15,038 bases of DNA from Bacteroidales bacterium (GCA_017527945.1 JAFXPL010000151.1:1-15038), one strand, 5' to 3'; counted from the stretch's first letter, positions 1-6,677 are shown. The notes: generated by a model from the sequence alone, not told the origin. Program-made: numbers and translations.

Positions 1-1
1 C

Positions 2-205
2 AACGCCTCGGGCTTCAACGCACGCCCCGCCGGCTTCTACAACGCCACCCTGAACCGCTTCGAGGGATTGTACAGCGAGACTTGGTTCCACGGCGACACC
101 TCCTCGTCCGCCTTCGGTCTCCAGTCCCACTGCTGCACCGTCCCCTTCGGCCTCCAGTCCGAACAGAACGCCTTCAGCGTGCGGTGCGTGAAGGACTGCG
201 AATAA
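2..205 (+). CDS. C-terminal end of a FISUMP-domain protein (partial)
   Basis: Only the last 67 residues are in the window; the frame is open at the left edge and stops at TAA 203-205. The fragment has the closing pattern of the Fibrobacter succinogenes major paralogous domain (FISUMP, TIGR02145): NASGFNA-PAGFYN near its start, then an aromatic/serine-rich stretch with GLYSETWF, and SVRCVKD just before the stop. FISUMP domains are found at the C-terminus of secreted or surface proteins, often lipoproteins, of Fibrobacteres and Bacteroidota; their biochemical role is not established. Four cysteines are present (a CC pair and two near the end). A strong terminator follows 26 bp after the stop, so this is the last gene of its transcript. 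The N-terminus, signal peptide and any other domains lie outside the window. Confidence 0.8.
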   Translation, partial: NASGFNARPAGFYNATLNRFEGLYSETWFHGDTSSSAFGLQSHCCTVPFGLQSEQNAFSVRCVKDCE

Positions 206-231
206 GGACCACACGACCAAATCCATACGAC

Positions 232-262
232 AAGGGGAATTCGATGCGAGTTCCCCTTTTTT
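232..262 (+). terminator. Rho-independent terminator after the FISUMP gene
   Basis: An AAGGGGAA arm (232-239) pairs with TTCCCCTT (251-258). The stem can continue inward through a U-G wobble and U-A, C-G and G-C pairs to a three-base loop at 244-246, giving about 12 bp. The T-run at 257-262 follows directly. It separates the FISUMP gene from the promoter of the next gene. Confidence 0.85.
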
Positions 263-278
263 GCAATCGAAAAAATCG

Positions 279-286
279 TACCTTTG
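279..286 (+). promoter_or_regulatory. Bacteroidetes -7 promoter element for the AI-2E transporter gene
   Basis: TACCTTTG matches the TAnnTTTG -7 consensus of the Bacteroidetes primary sigma factor. The best upstream TTTG (260-263) leaves a gap of 15 bp, shorter than the usual ~20, so the -33 element is weak and overlaps the terminator T-run. The expected transcript start near 293 gives a leader of about 28 nt made mainly of the 7-bp tandem repeat. Confidence 0.65.
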
Positions 287-293
287 CCACCGC

Positions 294-328
294 TGAACTT
301 TGAACTTTGAACATTGAACTATGAACCT
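294..328 (+). repeat. 7-bp tandem repeat (TGAACTT-type, 5 units) spanning a start codon
   Basis: Five consecutive heptamers are readable: TGAACTT, TGAACTT, TGAACAT, TGAACTA, TGAACCT. The ATG of the transporter gene (321) lies inside the fourth/fifth unit, so the repeat forms the whole 5' leader and the first codons. No Shine-Dalgarno sequence is visible. Gain or loss of a unit would change leader length by 7 nt. Confidence 0.85.
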
Positions 329-1484
329 GGAAGAAAAAGAACGCAGTATCGACAGACTGGCCCGGTACATCATTTTCGCCGGAGCCCTCGCCATTGCCGC
401 CGTGCTATGCTATTACTTCAGCAGCGTGCTGGCCTACATCCTCATCGCCTTCGTGGTGTCGTTAGTCGGGCAGCCGGTGCTGCGACTGCTCCGCAAAATC
501 AAGGTCAAGGGGAAGTCGGCACCAGACGCGCTGCTGGCGGTCGTCACCCTCGTCATCATCTTCGCCCTTTTGGCCTTCGTGGTCATGCAGGTGATCCCGG
601 TGGTCACCAACATCGTGCGCGAAGCCTCCGTCATGAACTCGGAGGAGCCGTTAGACGGCAACAACATCATCGACCAGATCAACGGCTGGATTATCCAAAA
701 CCTCCCCTGGGTAGGCGATGACTTCGACGGGGTGGAACTGCTTATGGGCAAAATCACCGAAGTGCTCAACCTGTCGAACATCTCCGGCATCATCGGATCG
801 GTGGCCTCAACTGTGGCCGGATTGGCGGTCGGAATCTTCTCCGTGGTCTTCATCTCCTTCTTCTTCATCAAAGACGACACCCTTTTCGGCAAGATTGTCG
901 GCGCCATGGTGCCCGACAAGATCGAGGAGCGCGTGAAGAACACCATCCACGACATCGAACGGCTGCTCTCGCGCTACTTCGTGGGGCTGATCATCGAGAT
1001 TCTGGGCGTGGTGCTGCTCGACTGCCTCGGGCTGTGGCTCGTCGCACGGGTCGATTTCAGCTACGCCCTCGGCATTGCCTTCATCGCCGGCCTGCTGAAC
1101 GTCATCCCGTACGTGGGTCCGCTGATCGGCGAGGTCATCGGCGTGGTCCTCTGCGTCATCCTGAAATACGGTGCCGGCATCGGACTGGACGTCAACATCT
1201 GGGTGTTCGCCCTGATTGTACTGGCCGTCATGCTGGCCACGCAGCTGGTCGATAACTTCATCTACCAGCCGCTCATTTACTCCACCAGCATCAAGGCGAG
1301 TCCGCTGGAAATCTTTGTGGTGCTGCTCATCGCCGGGAACATCGGCGGCGCCGTGGGTATGCTCGTCGCGATACCCGCCTACACGGTGGTGCGCGTCATC
1401 GCCAGCCGTTTCTTCTACGACTACAAAATCGTGCAGCGGCTCATCCCGGGTGTGGAAAACGAAAACACGGACGCGCTGATTTAA
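321..1484 (+). CDS. AI-2E/PerM family transporter (DUF20, UPF0118)
   Basis: A 387-residue integral membrane protein of the AI-2E/PerM family, whose members export small molecules (TqsA exports autoinducer-2 in E. coli) or act as ion antiporters; the substrate here cannot be inferred. The layout fits the family: hydrophobic segments at about residues 15-50 and 70-95, a soluble region at about 100-150, then further segments at about 155-183, 217-243, 247-283, 292-310 and 330-360. Family signatures are LNVIPYVGPLIG at 259-270 and the conserved tail with QPLIY (316-320), ASPLEIF (326-332) and GGAVGMLVAIP (342-352). Length is typical. The ATG at 321 is the first start after the TACCTTTG promoter. 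The gene is monocistronic: a terminator lies upstream and the next gene is convergent, 62 bp away. Confidence 0.9.
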   Translation: MNLEEKERSIDRLARYIIFAGALAIAAVLCYYFSSVLAYILIAFVVSLVGQPVLRLLRKIKVKGKSAPDALLAVVTLVIIFALLAFVVMQVIPVVTNIVREASVMNSEEPLDGNNIIDQINGWIIQNLPWVGDDFDGVELLMGKITEVLNLSNISGIIGSVASTVAGLAVGIFSVVFISFFFIKDDTLFGKIVGAMVPDKIEERVKNTIHDIERLLSRYFVGLIIEILGVVLLDCLGLWLVARVDFSYALGIAFIAGLLNVIPYVGPLIGEVIGVVLCVILKYGAGIGLDVNIWVFALIVLAVMLATQLVDNFIYQPLIYSTSIKASPLEIFVVLLIAGNIGGAVGMLVAIPAYTVVRVIASRFFYDYKIVQRLIPGVENENTDALI

Positions 1485-1546
1485 CCTCTACCGCCCAACA
1501 CGTAAAAAACAGGCCCCGCAAGAGACCGTCTATCTGCAGAAAAAGG

Positions 1547-2482
1547 TCAGTGTTTTCCGATAAAATCCGTCGCGATTTGGAAGCAGTTGTCGAATTTCAA
1601 GGCATCGAGCTGGAACATGTACAGAAACTTGAAGAATAGTGCATGTTGCTCATTCTCAAACACATGAAGCTCGCAAGGAGCCGTGTGCAATTGGCGAATT
1701 CGCTCAGCGATGGCTTTCGATCCATAAACGTACGGGAGCTTCGGGTTGGAGAATGCGTAGCCGGAGTCCACCGGGAGAATCTTGTCCTTGCCGCCGTGGA
1801 TGAGGCATACAGGGGTGACCTCGTCGGGGTCGATCATTTCCGGGTCGAAGATGCAGCCCCAGAGCAACACCGCCCCGGCCACGCTGAAGGTTTCCGCACG
1901 CGCCTCAGGGGTGCCCTGTGAGTGCAGAGGCGGCAGCGCGGGTTCCTCAAAGGTGACCGCCGGGCGTTCATTCTCGTCCATGTAGAGTGCATGAAGGATG
2001 GCCACCGCGCCCGCCGACTGCCCGAGCAGATAAATCCGGTTCGTGTCGATGCGGTATTCCCGAGCGTGCGCCTTGAAGAAACGGACCGCAGCGCTCACGT
2101 CTTGCGCCGCCAAGTAGCCGGTGCGCACCAGCCCCTTGGACGAGAACATCTTGGCGGGCATCAGCCGATAGTCGATGGAGGCGGCGGCGAAGCCTTTCCG
2201 CGCCAGCCGGTTGCCCCACTCCACCATGTCCTCATGGTTCCGGGAGCCCAGCACGAATCCGCCGCCGAACACCGTGATCACCAACGGCCGCAACGTGTCG
2301 GCCGTGCCTGCAGGCTCGTAGAAGTCGAAACAGAGCTTCTGCATCTTCTCCCGCCCCGGAGACAGCGCCTGGGAATAGGGAATCCCCTTCCGGATGGAGA
2401 CTTTCGCATCCTGCGCCGTGACGCATGCCAAACAGACCGACATCACCCCTAACATGAACAGAAATCGTTGAACCATAATCAC
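1547..2482 (-). CDS. Secreted alpha/beta-hydrolase (esterase, carboxylesterase-like)
   Basis: A 311-residue alpha/beta-hydrolase of the esterase/lipase type. The N-terminus is a signal peptide (hydrophobic to about residue 22, likely cut after VTA before Q24; the cysteine at 20 does not sit in a good lipobox). Catalytic elements are in the usual order: oxyanion strand FGGGF at 72-76, nucleophile elbow GQSAGA at 154-159 (Ser156), likely acid Asp233 in HGGKDKILPV, and likely base His280 in ENEQHALFF. The substrate is unknown; periplasmic enzymes of this fold deacylate small esters or acetylated sugars. Start is uncertain: ATG at 2482 or the ATG two codons later at 2476. It is divergent from the DUF819 gene with 159 bp between. 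I see no convincing minus-strand TAnnTTTG box there. Confidence 0.88.
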   Translation of the reverse strand: MIMVQRFLFMLGVMSVCLACVTAQDAKVSIRKGIPYSQALSPGREKMQKLCFDFYEPAGTADTLRPLVITVFGGGFVLGSRNHEDMVEWGNRLARKGFAAASIDYRLMPAKMFSSKGLVRTGYLAAQDVSAAVRFFKAHAREYRIDTNRIYLLGQSAGAVAILHALYMDENERPAVTFEEPALPPLHSQGTPEARAETFSVAGAVLLWGCIFDPEMIDPDEVTPVCLIHGGKDKILPVDSGYAFSNPKLPYVYGSKAIAERIRQLHTAPCELHVFENEQHALFFKFLYMFQLDALKFDNCFQIATDFIGKH

Positions 2483-2582
2483 ATAATCGACATAAAAACG
2501 GCTTGTAACGCGAATCCCGGCGGTTTATTGTGAACCGGCATTCTTTTTTTTCAACAAAACGACAATCAAACTGGAAAAATGC

Positions 2583-2590
2583 TACCTTTG
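2583..2590 (+). promoter_or_regulatory. Bacteroidetes -7 promoter element for the DUF819 gene
   Basis: TACCTTTG, the same octamer as at 279-286, sits 51 bp before the assigned GTG start. No clear TTG lies about 20 bp upstream, only a T-rich run at 2532-2541. The expected leader contains the 9-bp tandem repeat. Confidence 0.65.
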
Positions 2591-2603
2591 CCACGTTAGG
2601 TGA

Positions 2604-2629
2604 TTTAGTAAGTTTAGTAAGTTTAGAAG
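2604..2629 (+). repeat. 9-bp tandem repeat (TTTAGTAAG) in the DUF819 leader
   Basis: Two perfect copies of TTTAGTAAG (2604-2612, 2613-2621) are followed by a shortened copy TTTAGAAG (2622-2629) and a final TTTA. It lies between the promoter and the start codon, in the same place as the 7-mer at 294-328 and the 8-mer at 7433-7488 relative to their genes. Confidence 0.75.
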
Positions 2630-2641
2630 TTTATCCATTCC

Positions 2642-3796
2642 GTGTACTTATATCTTTTCCTTGTCCCGTTGTTCGTCATGCTGGCCGCCAAACGATGGTC
2701 CGTAATCGAGAAGATCTCGCCCATGGTGATCCTGTACGTCATCGGTCTGGTCGTGGGCAATATCGGCATAGTCGGCGAAAGCGACCTCAAGACATGCACC
2801 AATGTATCCAACGTGGTGGTGCTGCTCTCCATCCCGCTCATGCTGTTGGGCTGCGACTTCCGGATGTGGTCGGCGAAGGCGGCGCTCAAGGCGTTCATCG
2901 CCGGGCTGTTCAGCATTCTCGCCGTGACTGTGGGCGGTTTCTACCTTTTCCACGGCCAGGCGACCGCCGCAGGGCTTTCGCACGAGGACTTCGCCCGCGT
3001 GAGCGCGGCCATGACCGGCATATACACGGGAGGCATCCCCAACTTCGCACCAGTGGCCAAGGCGGTGGACCTTCCGCAGAACATTTTCCTGTTGGTATCG
3101 GGCTACGACCTGATTGTCACCGGGGTTTACCTGATATTCATCGTCTTCTTCGGCGGGAGAGTCGTCCGATGGCTGTTTCCGAAAGGCGCGGCGCAGACCG
3201 AGGCCGCAGGCGCACCCGAGCCCGAGCCCGAAGCGAACCCAGCGAAGTCGGCATCCCCGCTATGGAAACGCCTGCTGAACCGGGGTGCCGGCATCGGAGC
3301 GGCGGCCGCGATTGTGGCGATGTCGTACGCCCTGTCGCGTGTCATCCCCTTCGAGAACGCCACGGCGGTCATCATCATCCTGCTCACCACCCTTTCGCTC
3401 GCGCTCTCCTTCTGGAAACCGGTGAAGCGGCTCGAAGGCACCTTCGACACGGGACTCTACTTCGTGTATGTGTTCTGCCTGTGCGTGGCCACGATGGTGA
3501 GCATCCGCGACCTGGAGCTCTCCCGATACCTGTTCATCCTCTACTACATCGCCTTTGCGGTGTTCGGATCGCTCGTCTTGCAGCTCCTGCTCGCCAAGAT
3601 CTTCAAAATCGACGGCGACCTGACCCTCACCGCCTCCATCGCGCTCATCAACTCCCCGCCGTTTGTGCCGATGGCTGCTGCGGCGTTGCACAACCGGTCG
3701 GTGATCCTTCCGGGCATCGCCATCGGGCTGCTCGGCTACGCAGTCGGGAACTACCTCGGCATCGGACTGTTCATGGTGTTGGGGGGAGCGGGGTGA
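2642..3796 (+). CDS. DUF819 family multi-pass membrane protein
   Basis: A 384-residue membrane protein matching DUF819 (YjcL-like, PF05684), a transporter-like family without an assigned substrate. Two hydrophobic halves are joined by an acidic, proline-rich linker (about 181-205, containing EPEPEPE). The first half carries the family motif YTGGIPNFAP (128-137), and the second half has NSPPFVPMAAAAL near its end. The GTG at 2642 is chosen because the in-frame stop TAG at 2624 leaves no ATG or TTG before it, and starting at the next ATG (2678) would cut into the first membrane helix. No Shine-Dalgarno sequence is visible. It ends 26 bp before the stop codon of the convergent ORF6N gene, without an obvious terminator between. 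The C-terminus is glycine-rich (VLGGAG). Confidence 0.85.
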   Translation: MYLYLFLVPLFVMLAAKRWSVIEKISPMVILYVIGLVVGNIGIVGESDLKTCTNVSNVVVLLSIPLMLLGCDFRMWSAKAALKAFIAGLFSILAVTVGGFYLFHGQATAAGLSHEDFARVSAAMTGIYTGGIPNFAPVAKAVDLPQNIFLLVSGYDLIVTGVYLIFIVFFGGRVVRWLFPKGAAQTEAAGAPEPEPEANPAKSASPLWKRLLNRGAGIGAAAAIVAMSYALSRVIPFENATAVIIILLTTLSLALSFWKPVKRLEGTFDTGLYFVYVFCLCVATMVSIRDLELSRYLFILYYIAFAVFGSLVLQLLLAKIFKIDGDLTLTASIALINSPPFVPMAAAALHNRSVILPGIAIGLLGYAVGNYLGIGLFMVLGGAG

Positions 3797-3822
3797 GAGG
3801 GAAGGGGAAAAATCCGCAGGAT

Positions 3823-4800
3823 TCACTGCCCCGCGCCCCCACGGTCTCCGGCTCCGACGGCCTCTAACAGCCGCTCCGTAGCCACCTCCATCCGGCTGAA
3901 AGCAAACCACTTGCGCCCGAGGTCCTTCAGCGACGCACCGAGGTGATAGACGATGTCGTCGATGCAGAGGAAACGGTCGTGCGCGTGCGAAAACTCCCGT
4001 ACCTCGATTGGCGCATACTGCTCGTCGTGCTTGCGCAGGTCGGCCCCCAATGCCGGGGTGACCTTGCGGGTGTAGATCACCGCCGCCACCCCCTCCTGAC
4101 GTTTGTCCAAAACCGCCAACGTGGTGTCATCCACGTAGTTGTCGAACAAGACAACGCGCTGCTTAGCCGTCCGCACCAGCTCGCTGACGAAACGGTGCGC
4201 GTCGAAGACCTGCCCGTCGAAGAAGATGCCCTGACGGGGTATCACCATTTCCGAATCCATCCGCTGAAAGACTTCATCAATGCGCAACGACATTTCTTTC
4301 TGTTGGATCGCTATTTCTAATTGGTTCTTCTCCAAAACCTCAAACCGATGCAAATACTGCGGTTGTATCAGTGCCATTTTCTTGTATGAAGTAAACGCTC
4401 TCATAATCTGAATGTTCACTTGTATGGCCAACGGAGACCGAAGCACACTGCTCAACATGGCAACGCCTTGTTCAGTGAACACATACGGAGGGTATTTGAC
4501 ATTTTGACCCCGCTTTTGATTCAAGGTAACAGTTTGTGACCTTGAAAATTCCTCAACAGTAAGTTTGAACATAAAATCTTCTGGAAACCGTTCGGCATTT
4601 CTCTTCACCGCTTGGTTAAGCGCCTTGGTAGTAACCCCGTAAAGCATTGCCAGATCACGATCAACCATCACCTGCTGTCCCCGGAAAATCATAATCTTAG
4701 ATTCTATGTCTTCCGCTGAACTCAAACATTTTTTCTTTACATCGGATTCCACAACCACAAGGTTGTCCTCCGATTGGTAAGATACTATTTCCTGCTCCAT
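3823..4800 (-). CDS. ORF6N DNA-binding protein with PLD-like C-terminal domain (unit A)
   Basis: 325 residues from the ATG at 4800. An in-frame start at 4935 exists, but it runs through the neighbouring unit's tail, and MEQEI is conserved in all three copies. Residues about 32-140 form an ORF6N domain (PF10543, a phage-type DNA-binding domain): FRGQQVMVDRDLAMLYGV (39-56), KRNAERFPEDFMF (66-78) and YVFTEQGVAMLSSVLRS (106-122). A helical linker (about 145-187) leads to a C-terminal domain (188-325) with HDRFLCID (274-281). This has the H-x-K-x4-D spacing of PLD nucleases with K replaced by R276, followed by GASLKD. A nucleic-acid-directed role is inferred. Its own promoter is damaged (TATCATTG instead of TATCTTTG, and the TTGACA is deleted), so expression may depend on read-through from unit B. 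The core is AT-rich and the 3' end GC-rich. Confidence 0.8.
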   Translation of the reverse strand: MEQEIVSYQSEDNLVVVESDVKKKCLSSAEDIESKIMIFRGQQVMVDRDLAMLYGVTTKALNQAVKRNAERFPEDFMFKLTVEEFSRSQTVTLNQKRGQNVKYPPYVFTEQGVAMLSSVLRSPLAIQVNIQIMRAFTSYKKMALIQPQYLHRFEVLEKNQLEIAIQQKEMSLRIDEVFQRMDSEMVIPRQGIFFDGQVFDAHRFVSELVRTAKQRVVLFDNYVDDTTLAVLDKRQEGVAAVIYTRKVTPALGADLRKHDEQYAPIEVREFSHAHDRFLCIDDIVYHLGASLKDLGRKWFAFSRMEVATERLLEAVGAGDRGGAGQ

Positions 4801-4852
4801 GGTCCTTATTTTTTCTGCAATGATACAACAAACCCGAAACAACCCGCAGGAT

Positions 4853-5194
4853 TCACAGCCCCGCGACACCACGCTCTCCGGCTCCGACGGCCTCCAACAG
4901 CCGCTCCGTAGCCACCTCCATCCGGCTGAAAGCATACCACTTGCGTCCGAGGTCCTTTAGCGACGCACCGAGGTGACGGTCAGCATTTGCAATGTGCAAA
5001 AAATGCACATTGCTCCCCTCTTCTAATTCTCCTTCAGCAAATATATTATTGATATGCCGTGTAATTACACTTCGGTCTTTTTGAAAAAGATCAGCGATTT
5101 GTGATTGTGTCAGCCAAACCGTTTCTTCTTCCACACGCACCTCTAATTTTACGAGACTGTCCTCAGACACATAAGGTTGTATTTCCTGCTCCAT
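4853..5194 (-). pseudogene. Truncated RhuM-like domain fused in frame to the ORF6N-family tail (unit B)
   Basis: 113 residues from the ATG at 5194 (MEQEI, as in the sister genes). Residues about 10-73 resemble the start of RhuM/virulence-protein family members (PF13310): EETVWLTQSQIADLF (23-37), DRSVITRHINNIF (40-52), GELEEGSNV, and HFLHIANADR. The family continues for a couple of hundred residues, but here it breaks at residue 73 and joins HLGASLKDLGRK, the last ~40 residues of the C-terminal domain seen in units A and C. The HxR-x4-D motif is therefore missing. The join (near 4976) keeps the frame, so a short helix-turn-helix-like protein could still be made. It has an intact promoter (5212-5242). 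I call it a remnant of recombination or deletion; a small functional regulator cannot be excluded. Confidence 0.7.
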
Positions 5195-5456
5195 GGTTCT
5201 TTTTTTTCCTGCAAAGATACAACAAGGCCGACCGTTTGTCAAGTCTTTTGCGATATTTATAAAAGACTACAATTCAACAAATTACAAGTTTCATGTTTAC
5301 TATTCCGCCTCGAATTGTAAAAATCGCAGGCCAGATTTCGCATAGTCTCCGAAGGAATCCACGAATTACACAAACATCCATCCTCCCCGTAATCCGCTCG
5401 ATTCGCGGGGACAATTCCCTAAAATTCCGGGGAGACAAGCCCTAAACAACCCCGCA
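5195..5456 (-). repeat. Unit B leader, copy of the 6415-6677 leader
   Basis: About 262 bp, nearly identical to 6415-6677 with scattered substitutions and one length difference in the T-run near the start codon. It holds the promoter close to the gene and, further upstream, an apparently noncoding block (about 5330-5450). That block contains a TCCCCG/CGGGGA inverted pair and a TTCGTGGATTCC-like stretch on the minus strand. No ORF of note is present. Confidence 0.8.
5212..5242 (-). promoter_or_regulatory. Bacteroidetes promoter of unit B
   Basis: On the minus strand TATCTTTG (5212-5219) lies 20 bp downstream of TTG (5240-5242, part of TTGACA). Both elements and the spacing fit the -7/-33 consensus. 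The start codon at 5194 is 17 bp past the -7 box, so the leader is very short. Confidence 0.8.
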
Positions 5457-5460
5457 GGAT

Positions 5461-6414
5461 TCACTGCCCCGCGACCTCTCGGCCTCCGGCTCCGACGGCC
5501 TCCAACAGCCGCTCCGTAGCCACCTCCATCCGGCTGAAAGCAAACCACTTGCGTCCGAGGTCCTTCAGCGACGCACCGAGGTGATAGACGATGTCGTCGA
5601 TACAGAGGAAACGGTCGTGCGCGTGCGAAAACTCCCGTACCTCGATTGGCGCATACTGCTCGTCGTGCTTGCGCAGGTCGGCCCCCAATGCCGGGGTGAT
5701 CTTGCGGGTGTAGATCACCGCCACCACCCCCTCCTGACGTTTGTCCAAAACCGCCAACGTAGTGTCATCCACGTAGTTGTCGAACAAGACAACGCGCTGC
5801 TTAGCCGTCCGCACCAGGTCGCTGACAAAACGGTGCGCATCAAAGACCTGCCCGTCGAAGAAGATGCCCTGACGGGGAGGAAATTGATGATTGATTCGCT
5901 GAAACACATTCGCAATTTGTTTGTCATGTTCCATTATATGCATCTCTAAATGTTCAACACGCTGAAAAAGAGCGGCATTTGAGAGCAGAAATCTGCGCAT
6001 AGCGACAAAAGCTTCCATAATTCTTACACTGACCTGTATGGCTGTCTGAGAATGCAGAACAGTTGACAGCTGCGCTATTCCCTGTTCGGTGAACACATAA
6101 GGCAACGAGGGGTTAAACTTTAATGACCGTAGGTTATCGCATTTTGCGACAACCTCGTCACGTTCAGACTCTGTCAATTGAAATCGAAAAGATTGAGGGA
6201 ATCGCGCTATGTTGCGCTTTACCTGTTCATTTAAACGACTGGTCTTCACTCCATATAGACGTGCCAAATCACGGTCAAGCATCACCTGTTGCCCTCGAAC
6301 CTCGATAATCATGGTTTCGATATTCTCCACCGGACTCTGGCTTCTCCCTTTCACATCGGATTCCACAACCACAAGGTTGTCCTCCGACTGGTAAGATACT
6401 ATTTCCTGCTCCAT
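5461..6414 (-). CDS. ORF6N DNA-binding protein with PLD-like C-terminal domain (unit C)
   Basis: 317 residues from the ATG at 6414. The first 22 residues are identical to unit A and the last ~136 nearly so, but the middle (about 23-180) is clearly diverged. The ORF6N domain covers about 32-140, with VRGQQVMLDRDLARLYGV (39-56), LNEQVKRNIARFPQSF (61-76) and PYVFTEQGIAQLSTVL (105-120). Residue 133 onward is helical, then RQGIFFDGQVFDAHRF (181-196) begins the C-terminal domain with HDRFLCID at 266-273, a PLD-like motif with arginine in place of lysine. The promoter is complete and lies 18 bp upstream of the start, making this the copy most likely to be expressed. Similar ORF6N proteins are common in Bacteroidota and related to phage antirepressor-type proteins; the cellular role is unknown. 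Confidence 0.85.
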   Translation of the reverse strand: MEQEIVSYQSEDNLVVVESDVKGRSQSPVENIETMIIEVRGQQVMLDRDLARLYGVKTSRLNEQVKRNIARFPQSFRFQLTESERDEVVAKCDNLRSLKFNPSLPYVFTEQGIAQLSTVLHSQTAIQVSVRIMEAFVAMRRFLLSNAALFQRVEHLEMHIMEHDKQIANVFQRINHQFPPRQGIFFDGQVFDAHRFVSDLVRTAKQRVVLFDNYVDDTTLAVLDKRQEGVVAVIYTRKITPALGADLRKHDEQYAPIEVREFSHAHDRFLCIDDIVYHLGASLKDLGRKWFAFSRMEVATERLLEAVGAGGREVAGQ

Positions 6415-6677
6415 GGTCCTTATTTTTTCCTGCAAAGATACAACAAGGCCGACCGTTTGTCAAGTCTTTTGCGACATTTTTAAAAGACGACAATTCAACA
6501 AGTTATAAGTTTCTTGTTTACTATTCCGCTTCGAATTGTAAAAATCGCAGGCCGGATTTCGCATAGTCTCCGAAGGAATCCACAAATCACACAAACATCC
6601 ATCCTCCCCGTAATCCGCTCGATTCGCGGGGACAATTCCCTAAAATTCCGGGGAGACAAACCCGAAACAACCCCGCA
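6415..6677 (-). repeat. Unit C leader, copy of the 5195-5456 leader
   Basis: This is the upstream end of the array, and the similarity to the unit B leader stops at GCA 6675-6677. Beyond the promoter it contains the same roughly 120-bp noncoding block as the unit B leader. The unit A leader keeps only the two ends of this sequence: GATACAACAA joined to ACCCGAAACAAC, consistent with a ~210-bp deletion across a short ACAA direct repeat. Confidence 0.8.
6433..6463 (-). promoter_or_regulatory. Bacteroidetes promoter of unit C
   Basis: TATCTTTG (6433-6440, minus strand) with TTGACA (6458-6463) upstream and exactly 20 bp between the -7 box and the TTG. It is the best promoter in the window. The predicted transcript start is near 6426, about 12 nt before the ATG. 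Confidence 0.85.

Larger units (their letters stand above)
3814..6677 (-). repeat. Head-to-tail array of three paralogous ORF6N/RhuM units
   Basis: Three direct units can be drawn: A (3814 to about 4848), B (about 4844-5456) and C (5452-6677). Each unit read on the minus strand is leader, MEQEI start, variable core, shared 3' end, with a GCAGGATTCA-like junction at unit ends. Shared 3' segments: 3814-4239 and 5452-5877 differ at roughly a dozen positions over 426 bp by eye; 4844-4976 is a short copy. Shared start segments: 4739-4800 and 6353-6414. Shared leaders: 5195-5456 and 6415-6677, with a deleted version at 4801-4848. No transposase, integrase or terminal inverted repeats are visible at the array ends. 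Core regions (about 4240-4738 and 5878-6352) are visibly more AT-rich than the shared 3' ends. Confidence 0.85.

Noticed and set aside
2530..3867. 445-codon plus-strand frame overlapping the DUF819 gene
   Set aside because: Arg/His/Gly-rich out-of-frame translation; the membrane protein in the other frame has clear family motifs.
4801..4935. Extended N-terminus for the unit A ORF6N gene (start at 4935)
   Set aside because: The extension translates the 3' end of unit B in another frame, and MEQEI at 4800 is the start conserved in all three units.
3814..6677. Insertion sequence or integrated phage as the source of the array
   Set aside because: No transposase, integrase, terminal inverted repeats or phage structural genes are visible; only phage-type DNA-binding domains are present.
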